From Desulfurivibrionaceae bacterium (GTDB taxonomy: Bacteria > Desulfobacterota > Desulfobulbia > Desulfobulbales > VMSU01): a DNA stretch of 64,000 nt. Positions 1-9,303 of the stretch are shown here, in pieces. Where the stretch lies: positions 186,001 to 250,000 of the forward strand of contig JAQYVV010000002.1 in assembly GCA_030145275.1 (NCBI GenBank), in the 5' to 3' direction. Under the pieces are notes generated by a model. It searched no databases, had not been told where the DNA came from, and saw only the letters and a program-made list of their open reading frames with translations. Within the stretch, counting starts at the first letter, position 1. Each line of letters begins with the position of its first letter. The translations under genes were made by a program, and so were the position numbers.

Positions 1-2014
1 GTTTACTAAGATTATCCACGATCTTTATCAAATTCTCCCTTTTTTCAGCCGGTGTTTTTTTTATTAGATTTCGGATGAGATCCATGTCTACTGCTTCGAG
101 CTGCAGGGACTTTATAATTTTCATAATGGTTCCTGTGCAATTTTGAATCTCCATTTGAATTTTCTTCAACAAACTAAGGGACTCAACGTCTCTTTGGATA
201 GCGGCTAATGTGTTCTTATTGGCAGGGCCGCCAAACGTCGACATAGTAATGCCTTTCGAGGCACAGATGACGCCTCCAACTACTTTGCCGCCTTTCTGTG
301 TAGCAGACGTCTTAACTACGATTTTCCCTCCAGACTGGATGGTGCCGTTGAAACTGTAACTTCCAATCTCGACATCACCCTTCACCATTATTTCGGCGTC
401 CTGAACAAATTCTGCCTGCAAGGAGCCCATGACGATAACCTTAGTATCTTTGCCAATAATCCCCTTGCCAACATTAAGGTTTCCGCGGACAAGAATATGG
501 GCCCCGTTTTCCACAGTTCCGCCGATTACGGTATCCCCAGCAGTTGAGACCTTAAATCCAGGCTTTATTGATTCCGTAACGATAAGTCCCGTAGTAACGT
601 TTATGTTACCGGTGGCGTAATCAACATTTCCATCCACCCGATAGACATCTGTTAAAGTCAGGGTGTTGTTTGCAAAAGAGATAATGCCAGGAACTTGTGC
701 ATAATACTCAACCCTGTCGGTGTATTTCTTGCTGATAACGGGTCCTTGAATGGTAAGATTAAGGTCGGCACCGCGTTTCTGCTTTAATTTTTTATTAAAT
801 AAGGTGATGCCAGGTGTGCCGGTTGTAGCCAAATATTTGCTGGCAAGAATATCTCCCTCTGACACACTGTGAATTGTGTTTCTCTCTTTTAGGTCAATGG
901 AATTGTCTTCGAGTATAGTCCCGGCTTTTTTGCCCAGGTCGATATTAAAAATCAGCTTGGCATCCTGGCCATGCACGGGCTGTACGCCGGAGGCTATTTT
1001 AACCAGAGTTTTGGAAATTTTATTCTGCTTCAAACCAGTGCACAGCGTTTCAAGCAAACCTTGGGGGATTCTTCTCTCAGCAACCCCCTTCATGATAAGC
1101 TGGTATTTAATACTGCTTGGGGATGGTTCTTTTATCGCACCTCGATGCGGACAGTTGACAAAGTAGGCTGCCATATTGTCTTGAGAAATTAAGACCGGTG
1201 AAATGACGGAGATGACGTTTTCTTTGATGCAGAGATAGCCAAAGGTAGTGGCTTCATAATTGCCATTCTTGTTCTTTCTTATAACTTTTTCCCCAGGTAC
1301 GAGGACTGGTTTAGCAATGGGAATGGTGTGTCCATAAAGATCAAATCCGGGGGCCTGGTCCTGTCTTGCTTCTACAACAGCCAAAGTCTCTCCCGGTTTT
1401 ATCGGGCGTACCACAACCTGGGAAACCTCCTCTTCCCCAGGGAGGTCGTCCCTGTGGAAGAGTTCGGTGAGTGCTGCGAAAGAGAGCTTACTGCCATCAA
1501 CAATCCACCCCTCTTCAGGATCGTCACGCTCACCCCTAGAAATAAAGGGAAAAGATATCTTTTCTTGTTTGGTCGGTGAAGCGCCCCTGGCCACCACAAT
1601 TTTCCCGGTCCAAGAGCCTTCTTGTTCAAGAATGGCAGTAATCTGAATTATTGAATCAAAAATTATGCCCTGAATGATCCCCTCGTCTTCGAGGGCCTTT
1701 ACGATGCTCTCGGGTGTGAAAGAGTGGGATTCTTTACCGATTAGATGGGCGATCATGCCGTCTTTGGAAACGATTAGTTCCAGGCCGCACTCTTTTAATG
1801 CATCAAGGTCGACATGTTTTTTCTCTTGGGCCGTTTGGGTTACAGGGCCATCAGTTCCAATTGGCGACAGAACAGGTTCCCGGGTGTCGGTTACAGACTC
1901 CCGTTCCAATGAGCCGTCAAAAAAGCTGCTAAAATCATCTCCACCTTCCATAATTTTAAGGAAGTTATCTTCGTGGGAAAGGATGTTTTTTGTTTCTGGT
2001 GATTTTTTAGCCAC
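1..2014 (-). CDS. FapA/DUF342 family protein, C-terminus beyond window
   Basis: About 671 codons are visible and the frame is open to the window edge, so the C-terminus is missing. The start is a GTG at 2014, 18 nt after the preceding gene's stop, with GGAA just upstream; no better in-frame start lies between. The first ~300 residues are mixed; residues ~400-600 are rich in Gly and Val in short beta-repeat steps (for example GGTVENGAHILVRG), the pattern of the DUF342 right-handed beta-helix. The visible end (from about residue 620) becomes helical and charged, as in the family's C-terminal coiled coil. FapA proteins are named from polar flagellum assembly in Vibrio, but their biochemistry is unclear. 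Lying last in a run of receiver, HDOD and kinase genes, a signalling or surface-assembly role is inferred. Confidence 0.8.
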   Translation of the reverse strand, partial: MAKKSPETKNILSHEDNFLKIMEGGDDFSSFFDGSLERESVTDTREPVLSPIGTDGPVTQTAQEKKHVDLDALKECGLELIVSKDGMIAHLIGKESHSFTPESIVKALEDEGIIQGIIFDSIIQITAILEQEGSWTGKIVVARGASPTKQEKISFPFISRGERDDPEEGWIVDGSKLSFAALTELFHRDDLPGEEEVSQVVVRPIKPGETLAVVEARQDQAPGFDLYGHTIPIAKPVLVPGEKVIRKNKNGNYEATTFGYLCIKENVISVISPVLISQDNMAAYFVNCPHRGAIKEPSPSSIKYQLIMKGVAERRIPQGLLETLCTGLKQNKISKTLVKIASGVQPVHGQDAKLIFNIDLGKKAGTILEDNSIDLKERNTIHSVSEGDILASKYLATTGTPGITLFNKKLKQKRGADLNLTIQGPVISKKYTDRVEYYAQVPGIISFANNTLTLTDVYRVDGNVDYATGNINVTTGLIVTESIKPGFKVSTAGDTVIGGTVENGAHILVRGNLNVGKGIIGKDTKVIVMGSLQAEFVQDAEIMVKGDVEIGSYSFNGTIQSGGKIVVKTSATQKGGKVVGGVICASKGITMSTFGGPANKNTLAAIQRDVESLSLLKKIQMEIQNCTGTIMKIIKSLQLEAVDMDLIRNLIKKTPAEKRENLIKIVDNLSK

Positions 2015-2032
2015 GTCTGGATTCCACGCCTG

Positions 2033-3046
2033 TTATTTCCCGGCAAAATCGTTCAGGAGACTGTCAAGATCGTCCCCAAGATCGGGAATGTTATTGGCCA
2101 TTTCTGCATCCTTCAGAGCTATGGTGGCTTGTTCGCAGAATCCGCTCAAGGTGCGTGTCTCTTCCTTGCTGAAGCCACTCTCAGAAGTGCTGCTTACCAG
2201 TAAGACCCCGTAGAGTTTTTCGGCGCTTTGTATGGGAAGTGCGCCAATAAAGGCATCCTGTGGATCTCCGCCTGTGCTGAAAACTCCGGACAAGCTTTTT
2301 CCCTGGGGCGCCTTGCTGGCAGCGACAGAATCAAGCAGTTCCCTGACTGTTTCATCATTGATACTTATCTCGTCCGGTGTAACTTTTTTTTGCTGCAGTC
2401 TGGAGGTCTCTTCGTCAGTTAGATATATGGCGGTCCATGCAGGCTGCAGCACATCCATAATGACATTGGTTATAAGTTGTAGGGTTTCATCAATGGGGTT
2501 TATTGAGACAAGGTGCTGCTGGATTAGGTCCCTCCCCTCAAGTTCTTTAACTTTGTGTAGAAGATCGCGGGTCCGCTCTTCTACCTTTTTTTCGAGGTGC
2601 TTATTTACCTGTGATAATATTTTATTTTTTTCATGTAGTTCTCTGGTCAGTCGCTGGTTTTCAGCCAGTAAATTAAACCGTTCAATGGCCTCTTTTACGG
2701 TCAATTTTAAGTCATCATCGTTCCACGGTTTCATGATGTAGCGGTATATGCCGCCAAGATTAATGGCATCAACCGCCGCATTGATGTCAGCGTAGCCGGT
2801 AAGAACCATGCGAATGCTTTTGGGGGTTTTGGCCTTAGCTTTTTCCAAGAATTCTACCCCCCCCATCTCAGGCATTTTCTGATCTGAAACGATAACAGTG
2901 GGCATAAGCCCGTCGTCAATTAGCTCAAGAGCTTCCTTGCCACTGTTGGCAGTATGGATTTCATAATCTTCATCAAGAAAAAGACGCTGCAGGGTTTTTA
3001 AGATATTTGCTTCGTCATCAACAAAAAGAACAATCGGTTCGCTCAT
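2033..3046 (-). CDS. Response regulator with receiver and GAF-like domains
   Basis: 337 aa. Residues 1-120 form a CheY-like receiver: acidic pair at D10/D11, phospho-acceptor D55 in VSDQKMPE, the Thr in VLTGYAD and Lys106 in IMKPWND. Residues ~120-175 are a charged coiled coil. Residues ~175-315 look like a GAF domain (pattern of LYGVLLVSS and FCEQATIALKDAE). The MKPW variant and following coiled coil are common in RpfG-like and HDOD-linked regulators, but no HD-GYP or output enzyme follows, so it probably relays a signal by protein contacts. It is co-directional with the next receiver gene and ends 18 nt before the FapA-like gene, consistent with one operon. Confidence 0.88.
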   Translation of the reverse strand: MSEPIVLFVDDEANILKTLQRLFLDEDYEIHTANSGKEALELIDDGLMPTVIVSDQKMPEMGGVEFLEKAKAKTPKSIRMVLTGYADINAAVDAINLGGIYRYIMKPWNDDDLKLTVKEAIERFNLLAENQRLTRELHEKNKILSQVNKHLEKKVEERTRDLLHKVKELEGRDLIQQHLVSINPIDETLQLITNVIMDVLQPAWTAIYLTDEETSRLQQKKVTPDEISINDETVRELLDSVAASKAPQGKSLSGVFSTGGDPQDAFIGALPIQSAEKLYGVLLVSSTSESGFSKEETRTLSGFCEQATIALKDAEMANNIPDLGDDLDSLLNDFAGK

Positions 3047-3110
3047 ACAAACTCCGTTTGAAGAGATTTTTCTTTAGTGCCTACGGTTTATTATCTTGCT
3101 GTTAAGGCGT

Positions 3111-3947
3111 TTATTTGGCTTGGGGGGACAGCATTAATACAATACCTTCCTGATCTTCCGTCGGTGGTAGCTGGGCTCCGCGCACCAAGAAGGCCTTGTC
3201 GTTTATGGTCACTTCCTGTTCAGCGTGACCATTTTCAACAACACAGGAAGCAATGTACTGCAAATTTTCAGGGAATATTTGTTTCCAATCCATGCCTACA
3301 AGTGATTGGGCCTTATCCGAAAAAAGTGTCTCAGATAATTTATTGCCGAGAACAATAAGGCCGTCAGGTGCCAGCCCAAGAACAGCAGCGGGCATCGCAT
3401 CCATAACATTGTGGGAGAAGCGCATGGCCCTTATTTGAAACTTCAACTCGGCCGTTCGACTCGCAACCTGCTCTTCCAACCCTTCATTGAGTTGGATTAG
3501 CTCATCATTGGCTTCCATCAAGTCATCGGCCAACCGCTCGTTTTTTTGTCTGAGATAATAGACCTCAATGGCCTCCTTGATAGTCAGCAGGAGTTCATCG
3601 TCATTCCATGGTTTTGGAATAAATTTATAAATTTTCCCTTCGTTAATAGCCGAGACCACTGACGCTGTATCGGCATAACCTGACAGAACAATCCTGATGC
3701 TATCTGGGAGCTGTTCAAAAGCCTTTTTTAAAAAATCAACGCCATTCATGCCGGGCATACGGTAGTCCGAAATAATAAGTAGGATGTCAGGGTTTTTTTC
3801 TATGAGTGCAAGGCCTTCTTCTCCGGATGCAGCAGTTAGAATATCAAAATGTTCATCCATAAATACACGCTGCAGAGCCCTTAGGACATTTTTCTCATCA
3901 TCAACACATAAAATTTTTATTTCGTCCAACTTTGTCACCACTCGCAT
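3111..3947 (-). CDS. Response regulator with receiver, coiled coil and PAS-like domain
   Basis: 278 aa. The receiver domain (about 8-130) has D16/D17, phospho-acceptor D61 in IISDYRMPG, the Ser in VLSGYAD and Lys112 in IPKPWND. A coiled coil follows at ~130-175, then a PAS-like region (~178-275; pattern VMDAMPAAVLGLAPDG) that may bind a small ligand or dimerise. It is a paralogue of the receiver protein encoded just downstream, sharing the same receiver plus coiled-coil layout but with PAS in place of GAF. The ATG at 3947 is taken; a GTG four codons in (position 3 of the protein) is also possible. The HDOD gene lies 31 nt upstream. Confidence 0.87.
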   Translation of the reverse strand: MRVVTKLDEIKILCVDDEKNVLRALQRVFMDEHFDILTAASGEEGLALIEKNPDILLIISDYRMPGMNGVDFLKKAFEQLPDSIRIVLSGYADTASVVSAINEGKIYKFIPKPWNDDELLLTIKEAIEVYYLRQKNERLADDLMEANDELIQLNEGLEEQVASRTAELKFQIRAMRFSHNVMDAMPAAVLGLAPDGLIVLGNKLSETLFSDKAQSLVGMDWKQIFPENLQYIASCVVENGHAEQEVTINDKAFLVRGAQLPPTEDQEGIVLMLSPQAK

Positions 3948-3978
3948 TTCTTTTTTTCTCTAAACCAACATGATATTG

Positions 3979-4839
3979 TTAGTCAAACTCGCTCCAGGCA
4001 GCAATAACTGTGTTGTAATCCTCTTTCATTTTTGAACTTAACGCCGGGAGATCAGCACGCTCTATACCAAAAAACTTCCACATGTTGTTGGGTATTGTTT
4101 GTCGTTTCATGTCGGTACTGATGCCTAGGGAGAGTGCTTTTGTCATCTGATTGGAGATGCAGACGGCCCTGACCAGTTGGGCTGTATCTGGATCAAGTTT
4201 CTTGGTGTTCGGCGGCAGATCATGGTGCATTTTGACACCGGCAACTATGGAGTCGGGAAACCTCCACTCTTTTAAAAGGGCTGCGCCGAGCCTCTGGTGG
4301 GTAAAGCCGAAAACTTCCTTTTCGGCTTCTGACTGGGGCAAACCGTCGTTTATCACCTTTGCGTTAACCTCTTCCATCTTTTCAAGGTCATTGTTTATAA
4401 AAACGACCTTGCCGATATCATGGATAACTCCAAATAAAAAGGCATCATCGGCAAGCTTTTTGTTGGACTTTTCAACCAGCAGTTTACAGGCAATAGCACA
4501 CCCCAGGCTGTGGTTCCAAAGTCCGGGCATATCAATGACAGTCCCTTTCCCCTTTTGAAAAAAGGAGTATATAGAGACCGACAGGGCAAGACTCCTGACC
4601 GTGTTAAAACCAAGGATCATCACGGCCTTTTCAATACTGCTAATATTTTTGGACATTCCATAGAAAGCAGAATTTGAAAGCTTGAGGAGCCTGGCAGTCA
4701 GGGATGAGTCCTCTGAAATAATGGCTCCCAGAGATTTGGCATTCAGGGATTCTGCTTCCATTGCCGTGGTGATCCTGGCTGCAACCGCTGGCAAGGTCGG
4801 TAGGTCACCGGTTTTTTCAATAAATGCTCTTATTTCCAA
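3979..4839 (-). CDS. HDOD domain signalling protein
   Basis: 286 aa, a single HDOD domain over most of its length. Diagnostic pieces are the N-terminal LPTLPAVAARI, the segment SSLTARLLKLSNSAFYG and the partial HD motif in HDIGKVVF. HDOD proteins are catalytically altered relatives of HD phosphohydrolases that act as scaffolds in regulatory pathways, often beside receiver proteins and kinases, as here. The start is TTG at 4839 behind GAGAGA; there is no in-frame ATG nearby that would keep the domain complete. The histidine kinase gene ends 54 nt upstream and the receiver gene starts 31 nt downstream, so co-transcription is likely. Confidence 0.88.
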   Translation of the reverse strand: MEIRAFIEKTGDLPTLPAVAARITTAMEAESLNAKSLGAIISEDSSLTARLLKLSNSAFYGMSKNISSIEKAVMILGFNTVRSLALSVSIYSFFQKGKGTVIDMPGLWNHSLGCAIACKLLVEKSNKKLADDAFLFGVIHDIGKVVFINNDLEKMEEVNAKVINDGLPQSEAEKEVFGFTHQRLGAALLKEWRFPDSIVAGVKMHHDLPPNTKKLDPDTAQLVRAVCISNQMTKALSLGISTDMKRQTIPNNMWKFFGIERADLPALSSKMKEDYNTVIAAWSEFD

Positions 4840-4893
4840 TTGTTTCTCTCGGTCATCTCTTAAAAAACAAAATAAATCAGGCCTCTTTGCTTC

Positions 4894-7173
4894 CTAAGTC
4901 CTTGGTAATTTTATGGTAAAGGTTGTTCCCTTTCCCACTTCGCTCGTTACGTCAATGTCACCCTTGTGATTTTTTGTGATTATATCATAGACAATACTGA
5001 GACCCAATCCCGTTCCTTTGCCGACCTCTTTAGTGGTGAAAAATGGATCAAATACGTGTTTAAGACTCTCAGGTTTTATTCCACTGCCGGTATCAGCGAT
5101 GGAGGTATAGACAAACTCCTCGTCCTGCCAAGTTTTGATGGCTATGATTCCTTCCTTTTCAATGGCATGGGCCGCATTAATAAGGATGTTCATGAAAACC
5201 TGGTTGAGCTGCTGCGGATGACACTCAATAGCTGAAACCGTGCCGTAATCTTTTTCTATTTTCGCCTTATACTTCAGCTCGTTGATCACCATAATCAAGG
5301 TGGTGTCAATGCACTCATTTATATCGGCATATTGTCTTGCAGCCTGATCAACCCGGGAGAAACTTTTCAGGTCCTGGACAATTTTTTTCACTCTCTCACA
5401 GCCATCAAGAGACTCTGTGATCAGATCTTGTATATCTTCCAGAATGAAGTCCAGTTTTAGCTTCTTTTTCTGGGTAGTCACCTTGGCTTGGAGTTCGGTA
5501 TCGTTAATTTTTTTCAGGCTCTCATCCAGAAAAGAGATAAAGCCGCTTAGCCGCTCGACATATTTACCTAACGAACCAATGTTGCTGGAGATGAAACCCA
5601 CCGGATTGTTGATCTCGTGGGCAACACCGGCCGCCAGCTGACCCACGGAGGCCATTTTCTCCTGCTGCAGAAGCTGCGCCTGGGTCTGTTCCAGCTCTGA
5701 ATAAGCCTCGCTCAACTCTTGGTTCTTGCTTTCCAGCATGAACATAAGATTATTAAATTGTTCACCGATAAAGATCGAAGGATCTTGGGTCACATTTTGG
5801 AAATGCTCACACTCAAGACAGGTGCTAATTTTTTCACCAATGGCCCCCTGCACTTCTCCGTAACATAATGTGCCGGTCTCTTGCCAGCAGCGTGCCCCTT
5901 CAATGCCGTAGCACAAGCAATCTTTCTCCTTGCATTTCAGTGCCTCCCAGCATTTATTGCTTTCGTCTAGGGGGGAAACGTGCACTTTGTACTCTTTATC
6001 TTCTATGGCATCTCCAATAAGCATGGCGATATTATCGAGGGCATGCTGCAGGGAGTTTCTGTTGGTAAAGATTTGCTGATTAGTCTGCTCAAGTTTGTCC
6101 GTCATCATTTTAATGGAGGTTATGTCACTCATGCTGATAACAAATCCAGGTTCCTGGTCGATGCTTTCAATAACAGGAAACAGACTCATGAAAAACCAAT
6201 GGCCTGATGGTTTATGGAAATACTCTAAGGATTCACCAATGGTGGTATCACCTTCTTCAAGGGTTGTATCTGGCAGGACTTTTTTAACCTTCTGACCCAA
6301 CAACTGCCGGAAGCTTAATCCTGTTAGTTCCATCAGCGCATTGTTACATCTTTTAATTGAAAAATCGGGATCGGTTAGAATGACCAGTTCTGAGATGCAG
6401 TCCATGGTTGTTTCCCACTGTCGTTTGGAATTTTCAACAAACTTGAAAAGTTCACTCTGCTTTTTTTGGTCTTCGACAAGGACATTTTTTTGCTCTTCCA
6501 GTTGCTGTTTAATTTTCTTTTCTTCCCTGTTCTTTTTTTCCAGCATCAAGATCGTGAAAAAGACGAGTGCCAGAAAGAGGGTTATGAATGGGACAGGAAG
6601 GAGCATTGAGAACAGAAAGGTTTTTTTCACCTTGTTCCGAATTTCGCTGATGTCATAATAGATTTTAAAGGCGCCAACAAATTTATTGTCTTTCATAACC
6701 GGGACGTAAGTTTCCACGACATCCCTAGCTAGCGTCTCTCTCGCCACACTCTTTGCGCCTTTCTGCACAAAGTTGGTGAAATTCTTTCCTTTGGCGACAA
6801 TATTATGGAAAAAGTCATGGGGTCCAGACTTGCCAATATCTTTTGAAGAGGTAGAAAAAAGAATAGTTCCGGCGGAATCGAATATTTTCATTTTGAATAT
6901 ATTAAAATCTTCGGCGGTATTTAATACCTCTTGGCTCGTCCAGTAAGAAATATTGTCAGCGGTCAACTTCTTATATCCCCCGAGCGGTATTCTGGATATA
7001 TGATTGGCGAGACGAATAGCATTCGTTTCTGCCTGCTCGATTACCCTTTGGGTATAGCTTGGGAAAATAAAATAATAATTGATCAAGGGAATGGCCACTG
7101 CGAGAAGCAAGGTTGCTGCCAGAAGCAGCAGCAGTCCCCTGGATTCTATCTTTAGTTTGTCCAATAATGCCAT
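4894..7173 (-). CDS. Membrane sensor histidine kinase with PAS and two-CW cysteine module
   Basis: 759 aa. Transmembrane helix at ~14-36, extracytoplasmic sensor ~37-190, second helix ~193-215, coiled coil, PAS ~255-370, a Cys/Trp-rich segment ~405-465, another coiled coil, then HisKA with the phospho-acceptor in [12 protein letters not shown] and an HATPase domain (N box [12 protein letters not shown]1 DTGSGI, G2 [11 protein letters not shown]). The segment has [16 protein letters not shown] and [11 protein letters not shown] followed by CLEC, which matches the two-CW arrangement; it may bind a metal or respond to redox, which is inference. No receiver gene directly follows, but receivers lie two and three genes downstream. 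Confidence 0.9.
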   Translation of the reverse strand: MALLDKLKIESRGLLLLLAATLLLAVAIPLINYYFIFPSYTQRVIEQAETNAIRLANHISRIPLGGYKKLTADNISYWTSQEVLNTAEDFNIFKMKIFDSAGTILFSTSSKDIGKSGPHDFFHNIVAKGKNFTNFVQKGAKSVARETLARDVVETYVPVMKDNKFVGAFKIYYDISEIRNKVKKTFLFSMLLPVPFITLFLALVFFTILMLEKKNREEKKIKQQLEEQKNVLVEDQKKQSELFKFVENSKRQWETTMDCISELVILTDPDFSIKRCNNALMELTGLSFRQLLGQKVKKVLPDTTLEEGDTTIGESLEYFHKPSGHWFFMSLFPVIESIDQEPGFVISMSDITSIKMMTDKLEQTNQQIFTNRNSLQHALDNIAMLIGDAIEDKEYKVHVSPLDESNKCWEALKCKEKDCLCYGIEGARCWQETGTLCYGEVQGAIGEKISTCLECEHFQNVTQDPSIFIGEQFNNLMFMLESKNQELSEAYSELEQTQAQLLQQEKMASVGQLAAGVAHEINNPVGFISSNIGSLGKYVERLSGFISFLDESLKKINDTELQAKVTTQKKKLKLDFILEDIQDLITESLDGCERVKKIVQDLKSFSRVDQAARQYADINECIDTTLIMVINELKYKAKIEKDYGTVSAIECHPQQLNQVFMNILINAAHAIEKEGIIAIKTWQDEEFVYTSIADTGSGIKPESLKHVFDPFFTTKEVGKGTGLGLSIVYDIITKNHKGDIDVTSEVGKGTTFTIKLPRT

Positions 7174-7217
7174 TTGTATTTCACATCCTCATTTTAACCC
7201 CGTTCGGGAGAAGGGAT

Positions 7218-7289
7218 AAGTACCTTATAAATTCTTTTCTAAAAAACAGATAAGCGAAGACTTCGAGAAAACAATCTGTAAGGCACTAA
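7218..7289. repeat. Family A repeat, short form (A1a)
   Basis: A 72-bp element starting AAGTACCTTATAA and ending TAAGGCACTAA, so the ends are inverted copies of each other. It carries one copy of the 17-bp unit GATAAGCGAAGACTTCG at 7249-7265. It lies between two histidine kinase genes. The internal part found in long copies elsewhere is absent. Confidence 0.7.
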
Positions 7290-7324
7290 CACCCCACAAG
7301 GTAAGCGTCAGACTCCGAGGGGGT

Positions 7325-7401
7325 ATAAGTACCTTCACGAAATTCATTCATAAAAAAACAGATAAGCGAAGACTTCGAGAACTGAATTTCTAAGGTACTA
7401 A
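7325..7401. repeat. Family A repeat, short form (A1b)
   Basis: A 77-bp element starting ATAAGTACCTT and ending AAGGTACTAA, with one 17-bp unit at 7361-7377. It lies 35 bp from A1a in the same orientation; the two are separated by a degenerate iteron (GGTAAGCGTCAGACTCCGAG, 7300-7319). Confidence 0.7.
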
Positions 7402-7418
7402 ACCACTAACTCACACAA

Positions 7419-8621
7419 CTATGCTTCATCGGTTACCGGCAGATATATCTGGAACGTTGTTCCTAGCCCAACCTGACTTTCGACCTCAATTGTACCCCGG
7501 TGCTTTTGAATAATCTCAGCCGCTATGCTCATGCCGAGGCCTGTCCCTTTGCCGGGTTCTTTTGTGCTGTAGAATGGGTCAAAAATTCGGTTTTTCACCT
7601 CAGCAGGCATACCGCTGCCATTGTCAGAGATTTCGATCCTGTTGCTATTACAATCTTCTTCATACCTGGAGCGAATCGTAATTTCCCCTTTTTCTTCTAT
7701 GGCATGCCCTGCATTCACCAGAATATTCATGAAAACCTGGCTTAATTTTTGGGGATAACAGACTGAAAGGGGGAGTTCCCCAAACTCTCTATGTACCTCA
7801 CATTTATATTTTAACTCGTTCCAAACTATATTAAGGGCAGATTCAATCGAGTCGTTTATATTGGCTAGGCTTTTATCCTCGGCGTCTTGCCTGGAAAAGA
7901 GTTTGAGATCTTGGACTATTTTTTTAATTCGTTCAGTTCCTTCCCGTGATTCGGCCAGAAGGTCTCCGATATCGTCAATAAGGTAATCAATTTTTAATTT
8001 TCTCCTGAGTTCTGTAAGGTTTTTATAGGATTCGCTCTCTGCGCTTTCGCTTAAAACCTCATCCTGGGCCTTTACAAAACTTGTCAAACGGTCAATGTAT
8101 TTAGCTAGGGTTGATAAATTGCTGTTAATAAATCCGACGGGATTATTGACTTCATGGGCTACACCTGCGGCTAGTTGCCCGATGACTGCCATTTTCTCTT
8201 GCTGAATAATCTGGCTCTGACTCAATTTCAACTGATGTCTCAACTCTTTTTTCTCCAAAGCCTCCTGTACACCATGGATTAGCTCTGCCATCACGAATGG
8301 TTTCATATAGTATCCGAAGGCACCATTTTGAAATGCAATAGATGCCTTTCTGATCGAATCGACACCGGTAATCATGGCAAACAGTATGTCTGGCACCAGT
8401 GTCTTAATATCTTCAAGAAGTTTCATCCCGTCATAGTCGGGCAGATTTATGTCAATTAAGGCGATAGCATAGCGCTTTTTCCGCAGGGCCAGCAAAGCAT
8501 CATTGCCGTTGTATACAGCATCCGCTTCAAACCCTCTAATTTTCAGGTGTTCTGTCAACAGATCACAATTCATCTCGTTGTCATCAATAATCAATATTTT
8601 CGCAGGCGAACCGTTGTTCAT
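7419..8621 (-). CDS. Cytoplasmic receiver-histidine kinase hybrid
   Basis: 400 aa with no membrane segment. An N-terminal receiver (~1-125; DDNEMN, phospho-acceptor Asp in ALIDINLPDYDG, Lys in YYMKPF) is joined through a short coiled coil to HisKA (GVAHEVNNPVGFINS) and an HATPase domain (MNILVNAGHAI, DNGSGM, GKGTGLGMSIA). The order receiver first and kinase second is the reverse of usual hybrids and suggests the kinase is switched by an incoming phosphoryl group. The kinase core closely resembles that of the membrane kinase encoded at 4894-7173. The start has a good AGGAGA ribosome binding site. Confidence 0.9.
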   Translation of the reverse strand: MNNGSPAKILIIDDNEMNCDLLTEHLKIRGFEADAVYNGNDALLALRKKRYAIALIDINLPDYDGMKLLEDIKTLVPDILFAMITGVDSIRKASIAFQNGAFGYYMKPFVMAELIHGVQEALEKKELRHQLKLSQSQIIQQEKMAVIGQLAAGVAHEVNNPVGFINSNLSTLAKYIDRLTSFVKAQDEVLSESAESESYKNLTELRRKLKIDYLIDDIGDLLAESREGTERIKKIVQDLKLFSRQDAEDKSLANINDSIESALNIVWNELKYKCEVHREFGELPLSVCYPQKLSQVFMNILVNAGHAIEEKGEITIRSRYEEDCNSNRIEISDNGSGMPAEVKNRIFDPFYSTKEPGKGTGLGMSIAAEIIQKHRGTIEVESQVGLGTTFQIYLPVTDEA

Positions 8622-8752
8622 GTATTTTTCTCCTCACGCAATAGCCGGAAATTTGTTCGCTTTGACCTTTTATATATTGGCCAAAATCATATCGCATCTC
8701 ATTGTTTGAGCTGTCTGTTTTCCTGTACTAGTAATTTGCTCAAGCGTTCACT

Positions 8753-9055
8753 TCATGGGCGCTGCTTCTTTCCTTGCCGCAGGAAGGGCATGATGAGCCA
8801 CTCATCTTCGAGAGGAAACCTGCAATTCACACAGATATTCTCTTTAAGGCCGCTTGGCGCGGTTAGAAAAAAAGGCAGTAGATCAAAGTAAATGGTCCGC
8901 TCATCTTTGGTGTCAAGAACCATCAGGTCGCCCCTGTCTTCCTTGCTTAAAAGATCGTGCAGGCTCAAGAGGTTTGTTGTCTTACCTGATAAGGCCGGCC
9001 CATAATAGACAAGCTTAAGGACAAGTCTTTTTTCAAGTTCATCGAATTCAATCAT
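8753..9055 (-). pseudogene. Truncated MglA/Ras-like GTPase
   Basis: 100 aa. The first ~75 residues match the start of MglA-type small GTPases: VLKLVYYGPALSGKTTNL carries the P-loop, and the segment through DERTIYFDLLPFFL fits the switch region of the family. After SGLK the match ends; the expected TVPGQ G3 motif, the NKxD-like region and the last ~120 residues are absent. The last ~25 residues are unrelated and the ORF ends in TGA at 8753. The gap before the next gene is too short to hold the missing part, so this is most likely a deletion remnant. A shortened functional protein cannot be excluded. MglA controls cell polarity and type IV pilus or gliding motility. Confidence 0.7.
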
Positions 9056-9145
9056 TGTTTATCCGGGAGGAATACAGGTGAGGAGCATACTTTAATCTGA
9101 ACTGAGTGATTTTTTGACTCGATCTGCACCAATAGAGTAGGGTAC

Positions 9146-9203
9146 CTTGAATAATTAGAATTTTCTGTGACGCAGCTATCGGCGAAAAATGCAATTATTC
9201 AAG
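9146..9203. repeat. Inverted repeat in the mglA remnant-sps gap
   Basis: CTTGAATAATT at 9146-9156 is exactly mirrored by AATTATTCAAG at 9193-9203, with a 36-nt spacer. It lies in the 248-bp gap between the truncated GTPase and the end of sps. There is no T-run, so it is not a standard terminator. It could be an operator or the ends of a decayed element. Confidence 0.45.
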
Positions 9204-9303
9204 ACAGCCAGTGAAATTAAATACTGATATTTAATCATAGACATGGAGATCTAAGAAAGTCAATTATTCTCTCTTTGTCAGCCACTTTGAAAGATGTGCT
9301 ATC

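Noticed and set aside
1674-2213. 179-aa ORF on plus
   Set aside because: It is antisense to the FapA-like gene and the receiver gene, has Ser/Arg-rich shadow composition and no domain.
8753-8755. The TGA ending the MglA remnant as another selenocysteine codon
   Set aside because: Only 17 codons follow to the next stop, they match nothing, and no stem-loop with correct spacing is seen downstream.
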